DNA of 64,000 nucleotides from Novosphingopyxis baekryungensis DSM 16222 (GCF_000420305.1 NZ_ATUR01000003.1:186001-250000), one strand, 5' to 3'. Positions 1 to 9,594 are shown, counted from the stretch's first letter. Numbers and translations: made by a program. Notes: generated from the letters alone by a model not told the origin.

Positions 1-974
1 TTGGGGTTCACGTCCCGCTTCTGCCCGTCCCTGCTCCAGCTGGCATAGCGCAGCGGCTGCGGATCGAACCCCCAGTTTTTCTTGTAACTCCACGGACCGG
101 TGCCGGTCTTGGATCGGCCAAAATCGAAGCGGGTGCAGCCGCGCCCTGCGGCGTGGCGCATCAGGGTAAAATACATGATCTCACTGGCCCGGAGCATGCG
201 CGCCGCATGCACCCCGCCGCCCCAATAGGGCATCACCACGCCGTCATGATAAAGGCTGAGGACGCTGGCCACCGGCGCGCCGTCGTGCAGGACGGTCAGG
301 ATATCGGCATGCTCACCGAAGCGGTCCAGAACCTCCGCAAACAAGCGCTTCGGAAAGACCGGCGTGCCTAGATTGCGAACGCTGGTGGCATAGACCTGAT
401 AATGCCAATCCCGATCGCGCCGGGCACGGCCAGTTTCCACTTGCAGTCCTGCTTTCAGGCCTTTGCGTATCTCCGCCCGTTGCTTGCGCGGCACGGCCTT
501 CAGCTGCGCTTCCTCGCTGTCGGCCAAATCCCAGGAAAATCCGCAATAGGTCGTCTCGTCGATCTGCCATTCCGGGCCGCCCGGCAATGCCCCGCCGCGC
601 AGCTCCACGGAGGGAAAATCATGGGCACCGGCATGAGCGAGCACGGCTTCGGTCAAGGCTTTGCGCGTGGCATGATCGTCTGTCAGAATGCCGCCGTCGA
701 CCGCAAAGCCAGACGATGCCAGCGCCTTGCCGAACAGCGCCGAACGCATCTCGGTGATCGGCACGACGCCGCAAACGCGGCCTGCACGCTCAGCGATCAG
801 ATAGAGGCCCTGTTGACCGCAAGCCGCCGCCACGGCAGCCAGCCATTCCGGCCGGTGGAACGGCGTCGTATCGCCGCGTCCTGCGAGAAATTGCGCCGCC
901 TTCTCCATGGCTGCATGGTCATCGAGCCGCGCGGCGGTTATGCTCGGCGTTTCCGGAACAAACGGCATGCTCAT
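1..974 (-). CDS. FemAB-like acyltransferase, XrtA/PEP-CTERM system-associated (partial)
   Basis: The gene runs off the left edge; about 324 codons are visible and the C-terminus is missing. Reading the minus strand from the ATG at 974 gives a protein starting MSMPFVPETP with an open frame to base 1. It has the two-lobed GNAT architecture of FemAB/BioF2-like transferases. A conserved block near its visible end reads FDFGRSKTGTGPWSYKKNWG, which is typical of the exosortase-associated FemAB family. The start codon overlaps the stop of the deacetylase gene (ATGA at 974-971), so the two are translationally coupled. The family is thought to transfer an aminoacyl or acyl group to a cell-surface sugar or peptide; the substrate is not known. 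Family assignment is firm, function is inferred from context. Confidence 0.88.
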   Translation of the reverse strand, partial: MSMPFVPETPSITAARLDDHAAMEKAAQFLAGRGDTTPFHRPEWLAAVAAACGQQGLYLIAERAGRVCGVVPITEMRSALFGKALASSGFAVDGGILTDDHATRKALTEAVLAHAGAHDFPSVELRGGALPGGPEWQIDETTYCGFSWDLADSEEAQLKAVPRKQRAEIRKGLKAGLQVETGRARRDRDWHYQVYATSVRNLGTPVFPKRLFAEVLDRFGEHADILTVLHDGAPVASVLSLYHDGVVMPYWGGGVHAARMLRASEIMYFTLMRHAAGRGCTRFDFGRSKTGTGPWSYKKNWGFDPQPLRYASWSRDGQKRDVNP

Positions 975-1846
975 GCCAGCCGCAGCTTTTCCAGCTCGGC
1001 AACGCTATCCACGCGGCCCCACTCGAAGGCCGCAAGCATCCGGTCCATCTTGGCTTCCATGGCCGACAGATTGGTATAGTGGCGCAGGCGCGATTTCAGC
1101 GGCGCATGCGAAACGCGCGGCTGATCGGGGTCGATTTCCCAAGGGTGGAAGTAGAAGATACCGGGCCGGGCATCGCGCTGGTTTACCTGGTTGAACGCCC
1201 AGCGGCTGAAGGCATAGGGCAGCATGCGGAACCAGCCGCCGCCACCCGCCGCCAGTCGTTTGCCGGCAAACTCGGCGGTGGTCACCGGCAGTTCGATCAG
1301 ATCCGATCCGTCGACCGGACGAAAGGCGAAGCGGCCAGCTTCCGGCCAGCCATAATGGTCGCTCTGCACCGGGGCCACGCTCGAGGAATAACCATAGCCG
1401 CGCTCGGCCAAAATCTCATGGGCCCAGGGCGTGCGCTTATCGATGGAAAAACTCGGCGCGCGATAGCCTGTCACCATGGCGCCGCTGCTATCTTCCAGCA
1501 GTTTCTTCGTGCGGTCGATATTCCGGGAGAAAACCTCCGGGCTCAGTGTAAAAACCCGCTCATGGCCATAGCCGTGACTGGCCAGCTCATGCCCGGCATC
1601 GACGATCGCCCGCATCAGCGCCGGGTGCCGCTCGGCCACCCAGCCCAGCGTGAAAAAGGTCGCCTTCACCCCCGCGCGGTCGAACATCTCGATCACCGCA
1701 TGCGTGTTGCGCTCCACCCGCCGGGTAAGGCTGTCCCAATCGGTCCGGTCGATTGTATGTTCGAACGCACCGACCTGGAACCAGTCCTCGATATCGACGG
1801 ACATGGCATTCAGGATCGGTCCGTTCTTGATCGGGCCTTGCAACAT
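971..1846 (-). CDS. XrtA system polysaccharide deacetylase
   Basis: This 291-residue protein belongs to the NodB-type carbohydrate esterase 4 fold and would remove N-acetyl groups from the exopolysaccharide. Visible motifs are SVDIED (16-21), which carries the catalytic and metal-binding acidic residues, SHGYGH (90-95), which supplies the two metal-binding histidines, RAPSFS (129-134) and FYFHPWE (231-237). The last is characteristic of the exosortase-linked subfamily. There is no signal peptide, so it probably acts in the cytoplasm or is exported by an unusual route. It lies 27 bases downstream of the ATPase gene and overlaps the FemAB-like gene by four bases. The start at 1846 lacks a strong ribosome-binding site; M15 is an alternative. 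Confidence 0.93.
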   Translation of the reverse strand: MLQGPIKNGPILNAMSVDIEDWFQVGAFEHTIDRTDWDSLTRRVERNTHAVIEMFDRAGVKATFFTLGWVAERHPALMRAIVDAGHELASHGYGHERVFTLSPEVFSRNIDRTKKLLEDSSGAMVTGYRAPSFSIDKRTPWAHEILAERGYGYSSSVAPVQSDHYGWPEAGRFAFRPVDGSDLIELPVTTAEFAGKRLAAGGGGWFRMLPYAFSRWAFNQVNQRDARPGIFYFHPWEIDPDQPRVSHAPLKSRLRHYTNLSAMEAKMDRMLAAFEWGRVDSVAELEKLRLA

Positions 1847-1873
1847 GGTGCGTGGGGCTCCTCGCCAAATGGA

Positions 1874-3277
1874 TCAGGCGGCGCGAAGATGCGCCGGTTT
1901 TTCGTCGCGCTCAACATATTCCAGCAGAATGGTCACGAGCCGCCGGATGGTTTCCTCCTGATCGGCCACGCGGCCAGACAATAGATCGATCCGTTCCGCC
2001 AGTTCGTCGATGCGGGCTGCGGAAGCGCCTAGATTATCATGAGACCCGTCATGCCCGGGCGGGGAGTCCTCTGCAGTCGCCTCCATCGCGGGCATCGCCG
2101 GTTCGTCATGTTCGGCCATGCCGGCCTCATCAGCGGACGTTTCTTCTGCGCCCTGTTGCGAAATATCACCAAGGTCATGCGCGATCGCGGCCACGGGATC
2201 TTCCGGGGCCGCTTCGATCATGGGATCATCGCCCATGTCCGCAGCCCCATCGGCTTCGGGCGCATCATAAACAGGTGGCGGCTTGTCAGGGCGAAAGAAG
2301 CGCACCGGCGCGTTCTTCGGTCCATCGAACGCCGTGATGCTCTCCAGCGCCTCGTCCTGTACCGGCTCGTTCGGCTCGATGGACGGTTCCGGAATGTCCG
2401 CCACCGCTGCTGCATCGACCGATCGCGGCGTCTCCGGAGGGTTGGTAGCCCGGTCCGCCACGGGCGCATCTCCCTGAATATCGGCCAATACGGTATCGAC
2501 CAGCGCGCCGTCGATCCGTTCGCGGCGTTCGACCGCCCCCATAAGAAGCACCCGCGTCAGCAGCATGTTCAGCTTGCGCGGCACGCCCCCACTGGCGTCA
2601 TACAGGCGGCTTATGGCATCGACCGTGATGTCCGGGCGGCCGTTCCAGTCGACCTTGGACAGCCGGTGGATGATATAGGGTTCGATCTCGCTCGCCTGCA
2701 TCGCATCGAGATGATGGGTGGCGATCACGCGCTGGCGCAACTGTTCCAGACCTGGCGCATCGCGCAGCTTGTCCCGAAATTCCGGCTGCCCCAGCAGGAA
2801 TATCTGCAACAACGCCTGATTGCCGAGCTGGAAATTGGACAGCATGCGTAGCTCTTCCAGCGTGTCCGTGGGCAGATTTTGCGCCTCGTCCACCACCAGC
2901 AGGCAGCGCCGTCCCTCCCGCGCTTCGGCGTGGAGAAAATCTTCCAGCCCGCGCAGCATCTCGCTCTTCGGCTTGCCCGCCATGGAAAGGCCGAAGCTTT
3001 CCGTCACCATGCCAAGCAGGTCATGACCTTCGACCTGAGTCGTCACGATGGTCGCGGCGGTCAGCCGCCCTGGATCGACCGTTTCCATGAGATGACGCAC
3101 CAGCGTGGTCTTGCCCGCACCGATCTCGCCAGTAATGACGATGAAACCTTCGCCCTGCGCCAGCCCATAGCCCAGATAGCTGAGCGCCTTGCGATGCGTG
3201 GCGCTTTCGAAATAAAAGCGCGGATCGGGCGTCAGCTGGAACGGGCGTCCGCTCAGTTCATAGAATTGATCATACAT
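1874..3277 (-). CDS. XrtA-associated ATPase (ExeA/GspA-like AAA protein)
   Basis: The 467-residue protein has an N-terminal AAA ATPase of the ExeA type. It begins MYDQFYELSGRPF, has a Walker A loop GEIGAGKTT at 50-58 and a Walker B segment CLLVVDEAQ at 125-133. Residues from about 270 onward form an acidic, proline- and alanine-rich low-complexity tail ending in a short coiled coil near the C-terminus. The family is a regular member of exosortase A exopolysaccharide loci and may power or regulate assembly or secretion, possibly by contacting the envelope. Start supported by a GGGA sequence about 7 bases upstream of the ATG. It lies between the outer-membrane barrel and the deacetylase and is part of the same leftward operon. 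Confidence 0.92.
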   Translation of the reverse strand: MYDQFYELSGRPFQLTPDPRFYFESATHRKALSYLGYGLAQGEGFIVITGEIGAGKTTLVRHLMETVDPGRLTAATIVTTQVEGHDLLGMVTESFGLSMAGKPKSEMLRGLEDFLHAEAREGRRCLLVVDEAQNLPTDTLEELRMLSNFQLGNQALLQIFLLGQPEFRDKLRDAPGLEQLRQRVIATHHLDAMQASEIEPYIIHRLSKVDWNGRPDITVDAISRLYDASGGVPRKLNMLLTRVLLMGAVERRERIDGALVDTVLADIQGDAPVADRATNPPETPRSVDAAAVADIPEPSIEPNEPVQDEALESITAFDGPKNAPVRFFRPDKPPPVYDAPEADGAADMGDDPMIEAAPEDPVAAIAHDLGDISQQGAEETSADEAGMAEHDEPAMPAMEATAEDSPPGHDGSHDNLGASAARIDELAERIDLLSGRVADQEETIRRLVTILLEYVERDEKPAHLRAA

Positions 3278-3313
3278 CTCGTGATCCCCTGTCGCGTCTT
3301 GCTTGCGCGCGCG

Positions 3314-5023
3314 TTAAAAACTGTACCGCAGGCCAAGCAGTGCCGACGCCGTGAACTCGTCATTGTTCAGATTGAATGCCTGGCTGTCATAATAATCGAC
3401 ACCCAGCGCCGCCGTCGCGTCCAGGCCACGCCAGATGCTGCGATTATATCCCGCATTTGCGCCCAGAGCGAACACCTCGCCAGCGGCAAAGCCTGGATCG
3501 AAATAATTGGCGTAGACATTGGCGGTCAGCGTCGAAAGCGCATCCAGATCCCGCGAAAGGAACAGATTGGCGAAATAATTCTGATCGGTCGTGCCGTTGA
3601 TCGCCGCCTGCACACCGCTATCGGAAGTCAGGAATTTGCGCCGGTTATATCCCAGCGCCAGCCCGGCCTTCCATCCTGCCATATCGGTGGAATAGCTGCC
3701 GGTAATGCCGCGCGAGCGGAAGGCGACGCCGGAGGCGGACTGCAGCACATCGTCGAAACAGACGCCCGTGGCCGTGCCGAACGCACAGCTGCTGACGTCG
3801 CCCGTCAGGGGATTGCGGAAGGACTCGAAATCGGTCGGCAGACCGGCCAGGCGATCGCGCAACAGGCTGCCATATCCGGTCACGCTGTCATAAACGGACA
3901 CGCCGAGCGAGGATCGCTGATTGGGCTGCCAGCTGAACGTGCCGCTGAAAGTCTCGCTGCCATAACGCTGGCCGACCCGCGCCTCGAGCGAGGTGCGGCG
4001 GCTGGGCCGCCACAGCACGCCCACATCCCAGATGAAGCCGTCCTGCTCATAAGCCAGCAATCGCGGGCTGGACCGATCCACGATCAGTCGCCCGGCATCG
4101 TCGGTGAGGACATTGCCATTGGCATCGCGCTGCACATCGCGCTCGGAAATCTCGATTTCCTCATAGCCCGCACCGCCGACGGCGGCCAAGGTCGGGCTAA
4201 CGGGGACGGTCAGGTCCACCCGGCCATAGACATTCTCGAACCGGTTATCGAGCGCGCCTGCATCCTCGCGCTGATATCCGCCGCCGACTGCCCAGCCGAT
4301 TGGCAGCACGCCGCCCGCCTGCTGGCCGATCGTGGCGCTGGCCGAATGGCTGGTGCTTTCATCGAAGGGCAGCACTCCGCCAAGGCCGACAGCGGAATCG
4401 ATGCCGTCATCCTCCAGCCGGGTATAACCGGCCCGGTACGCTGCGCCGATCGTGACGCCGTTGGTCTGCACCCCGATGGTCGGCCCGGCGTACACCGAAT
4501 AGATCTGGCTGGTATTGGCCGGATTGCCGACCAGATTGCTGGGCCGCGCGCCGGCTCCATCGACCCGGGTGCGTGCGGCAAGACCGCCCGCATCGACGGA
4601 AATTCCCCGCGCCAGCTTGACGCTGCCGGATGCCAGGCCGGTCACATAATCGCTGTCCGCCAGATCGTCATCATAGGTAATCAGCCGCTCATAGCGCGCA
4701 CTGATCCCGGCCTCGACGCGCTGCTGGCTGATGCGCGCATCCACGCCAGCGGCGACGGTGGTGTAGGTGACGATATCGCTCTGACCATTGCCGCCGGTAA
4801 AGGCCACCTGATCCACTTCGATATAGGGCGTGATATCGCTGCGCACGCGGCTTGAGGAACGCGTCGTCGACGGCACTTCGTCCAGCGTTTCGGTTTCCAG
4901 CTGCGGCCCTGCCCCGTCGCTGGGCGGTGCATCATAGCTGGCGCCATAATCCTGCGCGGCCAGCGGCGCGCCAAGGGCGGCCAGCGTGAGCGCCATGGAT
5001 AGTCTGTAGGGGGCCATCATCAT
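3314..5023 (-). CDS. PEP-CTERM/XrtA system-associated outer membrane beta-barrel protein
   Basis: The 569-residue protein has a signal peptide (positively charged start, hydrophobic stretch, cleavage after LAAQ near residue 24) and then a low-complexity linker. A long series of alternating-hydrophobicity strands ends in ALLGLRYSF, the terminal aromatic residue expected of an outer-membrane barrel. It matches the TIGR03016-type family of exosortase loci, which is thought to provide the outer-membrane route or anchor for the exopolysaccharide machinery. The start falls in a run of three ATG codons (5023-5015) overlapping the stop of the tyrosine kinase gene, with GGAG just upstream. It is therefore translationally coupled to the kinase. 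Family is clear; pore function is inferred. Confidence 0.9.
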   Translation of the reverse strand: MMMAPYRLSMALTLAALGAPLAAQDYGASYDAPPSDGAGPQLETETLDEVPSTTRSSSRVRSDITPYIEVDQVAFTGGNGQSDIVTYTTVAAGVDARISQQRVEAGISARYERLITYDDDLADSDYVTGLASGSVKLARGISVDAGGLAARTRVDGAGARPSNLVGNPANTSQIYSVYAGPTIGVQTNGVTIGAAYRAGYTRLEDDGIDSAVGLGGVLPFDESTSHSASATIGQQAGGVLPIGWAVGGGYQREDAGALDNRFENVYGRVDLTVPVSPTLAAVGGAGYEEIEISERDVQRDANGNVLTDDAGRLIVDRSSPRLLAYEQDGFIWDVGVLWRPSRRTSLEARVGQRYGSETFSGTFSWQPNQRSSLGVSVYDSVTGYGSLLRDRLAGLPTDFESFRNPLTGDVSSCAFGTATGVCFDDVLQSASGVAFRSRGITGSYSTDMAGWKAGLALGYNRRKFLTSDSGVQAAINGTTDQNYFANLFLSRDLDALSTLTANVYANYFDPGFAAGEVFALGANAGYNRSIWRGLDATAALGVDYYDSQAFNLNNDEFTASALLGLRYSF

Positions 5024-5940
5024 GATGCTCCATGTCCATAATAGGAACCGAACTTGCGGCCGGTGGTGGAAAACTGCGTTCCGTTCAGCAGCAGGCGGAT
5101 ATGCTCGCAGCCGCCGAGCAGACCCAGCGCATCGCGCAGCGCCGCATCGCTGGTTTCGTCGGCCTTGACCACGAGCAACACCTGTCCGGCATGCATCGCC
5201 AAGACGCCGGCCGGTGACGCCGCCAATGCGGGTGGGCTGTCGAATATGACGATCCGGTTCGGGTCCGCTGCTTCCAGCCGCTGAAACACGGTTTGCGTGC
5301 GGTGCGACGCTAGATATTCAGTATCGGCTTTGTTCTGCATGCCTGACGGCAAAATGGTAAATCCCGGTATGTCGGTGCCCAGGATCAGGCTTTCGACATC
5401 GCGGTCCGGATCGGCCAGCGCGTCCATCAGTCCTGGAATGGTCACGCCGTCCGCATCCTGCGGATCGATGCCCAAGGTCGGAAGAATGGAGGGTCGCGCG
5501 AAATCCGCATCGACCAGCAAAACCCGGGTGTCGCGCTCCGTGGCAAGAGCCAGCGCCAGATTGATGGCGCAGAAGGTCTTGCCCTCATCCGCATTGGCGG
5601 AGCAGACCAGAATGCGCCGGCCATGCGGTATGGGCTCCATACCCTTGGCGCCATTGGCCCATAGCAGCAGCTGGCGTTTGACGATGCGGAATTCTTCGAG
5701 CAGTTTGCCGACTGCTCCGTCAGGAACGATCAGATTATTCTGGCGCAGGGTAGCACGGTCGATCTCGACCCTTTGGCTGGGCTCGCGGCGGGCCGGCGCT
5801 GGCTGCGCCTTGGCTTGGCTGCGCTGATAGGATTCTTCAGCGCCCCCCACCTGACGACGCAGCGCGGCACCAAAATCATAGATTTCGGCGGCACGCTCCA
5901 GGAGCGAGGGCTGATGCGCAGCAGGATCATTGTTGGTCAT
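5020..5940 (-). CDS. XrtA-associated tyrosine autokinase (CpsD/Wzc C-terminal type)
   Basis: This 306-residue bacterial tyrosine kinase partners the chain-length protein encoded just upstream. A P-loop variant SANADEGKTF lies at about 114-123, the Walker A' segment LLVDAD at 141-146 and a Walker B-like IVIFDSPP further on. The C-terminal tail ends with adjacent tyrosines (GSYYGHGAS) that would be autophosphorylated. Cycles of phosphorylation are known to control polymer length and export in related systems. I place the start at the ATG at 5940, because AAGGA lies 7 bases before it. The GTG at 5955 would overlap the previous stop but has no such signal. The stop overlaps the ATG cluster of the outer-membrane gene. 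Confidence 0.92.
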   Translation of the reverse strand: MTNNDPAAHQPSLLERAAEIYDFGAALRRQVGGAEESYQRSQAKAQPAPARREPSQRVEIDRATLRQNNLIVPDGAVGKLLEEFRIVKRQLLLWANGAKGMEPIPHGRRILVCSANADEGKTFCAINLALALATERDTRVLLVDADFARPSILPTLGIDPQDADGVTIPGLMDALADPDRDVESLILGTDIPGFTILPSGMQNKADTEYLASHRTQTVFQRLEAADPNRIVIFDSPPALAASPAGVLAMHAGQVLLVVKADETSDAALRDALGLLGGCEHIRLLLNGTQFSTTGRKFGSYYGHGAS

Positions 5941-5951
5941 GCATATATCCT

Positions 5952-7505
5952 TCACGCTACCGAGCCACGCTGGACGAATTCCACCATCATCAGCATCAGA
6001 AAGACAATGGCGAGCGCGCCCGCGCCACCATAGAAGAGACGCTGGCGCTTTTTGCGGGCGGCACGCTGGGCATCGGTCAGCATTTCCGAAATCGATCCGA
6101 TCACCGGCAGACCGCTGGCGCGTTCCAGCGCGGCGGGCGTGGGAAAGCTGGTGCGCAGCTGCGACATGGCAAAGGCAATCCCGGCGCCGCCGCCAAGGCC
6201 CAGCAGCAGCACGCCCGTCAGCAGGAGTGGGCGGTTCGGCGCGGCGGGCACGCGGCTGGCGCTCGGCGGCGTGACCACCCGGAACTGCGTGAGATCCGAT
6301 TCCTGCTCCACGTCACCGCGCAGACGAATATTTTCGCGTTCCGCCAAAAGCTTGTCATATTGCTGCTTCAGCACATCATAATCCTGGCTGATGCGCTCAT
6401 ATTCCGCCTGCACGCCTGGCTCGGCGGACTGTCTGCCCATCAGACGGCTGACATCGCTCTCCAGGGCCGCTTTGCGGGAGCGCAAGGCCGCCACCGCCGC
6501 GTTGCGGTCGGCCTGCATGGACTGCAGTGAGCTGTAGGCCGGATTGGGCGTGCGATAGCTGCCCGCGCCCGCATTGGACGGTGCGCTGGCCGCGCCGCGC
6601 AGACTGGCGATCTGATTCTTCATGGCGATGACATCGGGATGGCTGTCGGTCCAGCCGCGTGCCCGCGCCGAAGCCAGTTCGCCCTGCAACTGCGCCATCT
6701 GATTGGCCGCCGGATTGCCTCCACCGCCGCCTGGAATGGGCGTCGAGATTGTGGGCGGCGTACCGGCCAGCTGACCATTGAGCGCGGCGAGCGAGCTTTG
6801 GGCGGATGCCAGCTGGCTATCGATCTGCCCCAGTTCCGTGCGGGCCGCCAGGAGCTGCTGGCTGGCGGACCCGGCCCCCGGGAGCAGCCCGAGATTCTGG
6901 GTTTCAAACGCCACGCGCTTCTGCTCGGCTGCCTGCAGTTCCTGCTGCCGGTCGGCCAACTGCTGGTCCAGAAAGCGCAGCGCCGTGCCGGTGCGGCCTG
7001 CACCGCCCGCGATATTCTCCTCCTGAAATATATCGATCACTTTCTGCGCAATATCTCGGGCCAAGCCGGCTGCCTCCCCGTCCGTGCGTCCACTGCTGGA
7101 CTGCATGACGCTGATATCGACCAGATTGGCCTGCTCGGATTTCACCATGATATTCTGGCGCAGCGCCACGATCTTGCCGGCCATGTCCGCATCCGACGAT
7201 ACGGAATCGCCCAGCGCAGTGCCGCGTACGACCTTTTCCAGATTGTCCGCAGACAGCAGCGTTTGCTGGATCCGGTCCAGCTTCTGCCGCTGGTCGGCAC
7301 GGTCGTCGATGACATTGGTGGACAGCATCGCCTGATCGCCAACGAACAGCTGCGCACGCGATTCATAAACGTTCGGAATCAGCGCGATGACCAGCCAGCC
7401 GAGAAGACAGATGCCCCACGCCACGGCCAGTGCGAACCAGCGCCGTTTCCACACGCGGTAGAGCGCGATACGGATTTCGTCGAAGAGACCGTTCAAGACA
7501 GACAT
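5952..7505 (-). CDS. XrtA system polysaccharide chain length determinant (Wzz/PCP family)
   Basis: The 517-residue inner-membrane protein has one transmembrane segment at about 23-44 and a second near 490-510. They enclose a large periplasmic, coiled-coil-rich domain (about 150-400) with a glycine-rich loop around residue 260. This is the polysaccharide co-polymerase layout that sets chain length together with the tyrosine kinase encoded next. The kinase domain is separate here, as in Gram-positive and exosortase-type systems. The ATG at 7505 follows AAGGA with no spacer, which is poor geometry. The TTG three codons later (7496) has an ideal 9-base spacing and may be the true start. Confidence 0.92.
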   Translation of the reverse strand: MSVLNGLFDEIRIALYRVWKRRWFALAVAWGICLLGWLVIALIPNVYESRAQLFVGDQAMLSTNVIDDRADQRQKLDRIQQTLLSADNLEKVVRGTALGDSVSSDADMAGKIVALRQNIMVKSEQANLVDISVMQSSSGRTDGEAAGLARDIAQKVIDIFQEENIAGGAGRTGTALRFLDQQLADRQQELQAAEQKRVAFETQNLGLLPGAGSASQQLLAARTELGQIDSQLASAQSSLAALNGQLAGTPPTISTPIPGGGGGNPAANQMAQLQGELASARARGWTDSHPDVIAMKNQIASLRGAASAPSNAGAGSYRTPNPAYSSLQSMQADRNAAVAALRSRKAALESDVSRLMGRQSAEPGVQAEYERISQDYDVLKQQYDKLLAERENIRLRGDVEQESDLTQFRVVTPPSASRVPAAPNRPLLLTGVLLLGLGGGAGIAFAMSQLRTSFPTPAALERASGLPVIGSISEMLTDAQRAARKKRQRLFYGGAGALAIVFLMLMMVEFVQRGSVA

Positions 7506-7524
7506 TCCTTCATGAACAGAGCGA

Positions 7525-8163
7525 TCAGAACATGCTTTCCGGAATAATGATCACGTCGCCGGGGCGCAGCAGGACATTGGCCTTGCTGTCGCCGCGTTTG
7601 AGCAGATCATCGATCCGAACGGAATATTCGCGCTGCACGCCGGATTCGCGATCGGCACGGATCAGGCGGGCCTTGTTGCCGGCAGCAAATTCGCTGAGCC
7701 CGCCAACCGCGATCATCGCATCCAACAGCGTCATGTTCGCACGATAAGGAATCGAGGCCGGCTTGTCGGTGGCACCGACGATGCGGACCTGCTGAGAGAA
7801 GGTGCCGGCAAAGCTCTTCACGATTACCGACACGATCGGATCGTTGATATATTCCGCCAGACGCAGCTTGATATCGTCGGAAAGCTGCTTGGGCGTCTTG
7901 CCGGTGGCGGGCAGGTCGGTAATCAACGGCGTGGTGATGCGGCCATCCGGGCGCACCTGCACCGTGGCACCCAGTTCCGGATTGCGCCAGACGAAGATCT
8001 GGAGCTCATCCAACGGGCCGATAACATATTGCTCGCTGGGCGCTTCGGTCTGCGACACATAGGTTGCGGGCGGCAGTTGCGGCCCCGGCGCCGGTCCGGC
8101 GCATGCCGAAAGCAGCGCTACGCCGGACAAGAAAGCCGCCGCCCTGATCTTCATGTTCGCCAT
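7525..8163 (-). CDS. Polysaccharide export lipoprotein (Wza/BexD family), XrtA-associated
   Basis: The 212-residue protein has a lipoprotein signal ending in the lipobox LLSAC, with the lipidated cysteine at residue 21. A Poly_export/SLBB segment follows, including YVIGPLDELQIFVW and VRPDGRITTPLI, and then a second SLBB-like region that ends GDVIIIPESMF. It should form the outer-membrane or periplasmic export channel for the polymer. The start at 8163 is chosen because AGAGG lies 9 bases upstream and the lipoprotein signal begins there; the longer reading frame to 8301 has no such support. It is the first gene of the leftward export operon, 19 bases upstream of the chain-length gene. Confidence 0.94.
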   Translation of the reverse strand: MANMKIRAAAFLSGVALLSACAGPAPGPQLPPATYVSQTEAPSEQYVIGPLDELQIFVWRNPELGATVQVRPDGRITTPLITDLPATGKTPKQLSDDIKLRLAEYINDPIVSVIVKSFAGTFSQQVRIVGATDKPASIPYRANMTLLDAMIAVGGLSEFAAGNKARLIRADRESGVQREYSVRIDDLLKRGDSKANVLLRPGDVIIIPESMF

Positions 8164-8367
8164 AATAAAGTACCTCTTTGGATCTCCGCCACGCGCGCAT
8201 ATCGAACGAACGGATGTCTTGATGATGGCATGCACCAAAAGGGTGAACAGACCATTAGTATTGAACCGGAATTGGATCCGATTGCTGTCATAAGAACCCA
8301 TATTGGCAACGAATATGCTGCCTGTTTGGACGCATAGGGGACCGCCTTGGCCGGTGCTGACCGTTGC
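8164..8367 (-). promoter_or_regulatory. Probable promoter region of the leftward exopolysaccharide operon
   Basis: About 200 bases without a gene separate the decarboxylase stop from the export lipoprotein start. It is locally AT-richer than its surroundings. It contains an inverted repeat CATATT-N7-AATATG at 8299-8317 that could be an operator. I see no convincing -35/-10 pair for the leftward genes. Confidence 0.4.
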
Positions 8368-9594
8368 TCAGATCAACAGTTCCGCCGCCGGTCCCTGACC
8401 GAGGAAATTGGCCGGCGACGCGCTGGCGCCATATGCTCCGGCACAGAAGATCGCGACCAGATCTCCCACATCGGCACGGGGCAACATGGCCTGGTCCGAC
8501 AACCGGTCCAGCGGCGTGCATAGACATCCTACCACAGATTGCACGTCTTCGGCAGTGGCATCGAACCGGTTGGCAATGGCAACCGGATAATTGCGCCGAA
8601 TGACGGTCCCGAAATTTCCGCTCGCGGCCAGTTGATGGTGCAAACCGCCATCGGTGATCAGGAATGTTTCGCCGTGGCTGATTTTTCGGTCGATCACCCG
8701 GGTGAGATAGACGCCCGCCTCGCCAACCAGATAGCGCCCGAGCTCTATCGCAAAATGCGTATCGGCCAAAATCGACGCGCGCCCGGCCAGTTCTGCGGAA
8801 AGCGCCCGCCCCACCGCCTCGATATCGACCGGCTCGTCTCCGGGGAAATAGGGGATGCCATAACCGCCGCCCAGATTGACATGCGGCGGCGTCACGCCGG
8901 CCTCTTCCGCCAGCCGCGCCGCCAGAGCGATCGTCTGGCTCTGCGTTTCGATCAGCGCGTCCGCCTTCAGCGCCTGGCTGCCGGCATAGATGTGAAAACC
9001 CCGCCAGTCCGCGCCCGCATCGATCAGACGCCGCACCAGCACCGGCACCCGTTCCTCGTCGATCCCGAACTGCTTGGCCCCGCCGCCCATCTTCATGCCC
9101 GATCCCTTGAGATCGAAACTGGGATTGACGCGAATGGCGATTTTCAGCGGTTTTCCAATGCGCGCAGCAATAGCCAGCGCGCGTTCGGCCTCACCCTCGG
9201 ATTCGCAATTGAGGGTGACGCCATGGCCGATGGCCGCTTCCAGTTCGGCGTCGCGCTTGCCCGGTCCGGCAAAGCTGATGCGGGCCGGGTCGACGCCGGC
9301 GTTTATCGCCAGCGCCAGCTCTCCGCCGCTGGCAATGTCAAACCCGTCCACCAGCCCATTCATATGCTGGAGCAGCGGCCCGAAGGGGTTGGCTTTCATC
9401 GCATAATGGATGGCCAGTTGCTGCGGCATCGCAGCGCGTAGCCGCGCGAATGTTTCGCTCAACAATGCGCGCGAATAGACGAACAACGGTGTCTCGCCCG
9501 CCTGCGCGGCCACATCGGTGATCTTCACCTCGCCGATCGCCAGCGCGCCGTCCAGGGCCGAAAAGCCGTCTGGAATAGGTCCGGTCTTCTTCAT
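8368..9594 (-). CDS. Pyridoxal-dependent decarboxylase, exosortase A system-associated
   Basis: This 408-residue protein has the alanine-racemase-like barrel fold of DAP/ornithine decarboxylases (group IV, LysA type). The PLP lysine is in HYAMKANP (K67). The glycine-rich phosphate-binding loop reads NLGGGYGIPYF. VGCLCTPLDRL contains the conserved cysteine contributed across the dimer interface. The family recurs beside the acyl ligase in exosortase loci and presumably makes an amine from an amino acid; the substrate is unknown. True lysA genes sit elsewhere, so this copy is probably dedicated to envelope or polymer chemistry. Its start overlaps the ligase stop by four bases (ATGA), indicating translational coupling. 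Confidence 0.93.
   Translation of the reverse strand: MKKTGPIPDGFSALDGALAIGEVKITDVAAQAGETPLFVYSRALLSETFARLRAAMPQQLAIHYAMKANPFGPLLQHMNGLVDGFDIASGGELALAINAGVDPARISFAGPGKRDAELEAAIGHGVTLNCESEGEAERALAIAARIGKPLKIAIRVNPSFDLKGSGMKMGGGAKQFGIDEERVPVLVRRLIDAGADWRGFHIYAGSQALKADALIETQSQTIALAARLAEEAGVTPPHVNLGGGYGIPYFPGDEPVDIEAVGRALSAELAGRASILADTHFAIELGRYLVGEAGVYLTRVIDRKISHGETFLITDGGLHHQLAASGNFGTVIRRNYPVAIANRFDATAEDVQSVVGCLCTPLDRLSDQAMLPRADVGDLVAIFCAGAYGASASPANFLGQGPAAELLI

Noticed and set aside
2879-4855. 658-codon plus-strand frame
   Set aside because: It lies antisense to the ATPase and outer-membrane barrel genes, which have clear domains. Long antisense frames are common at this GC content.
8303-8319. 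Sigma-54-like GG-N10-GC motif on the plus strand
   Set aside because: It points into the decarboxylase gene on its antisense strand, so it cannot drive the leftward export operon. One match in a region this size is expected by chance.
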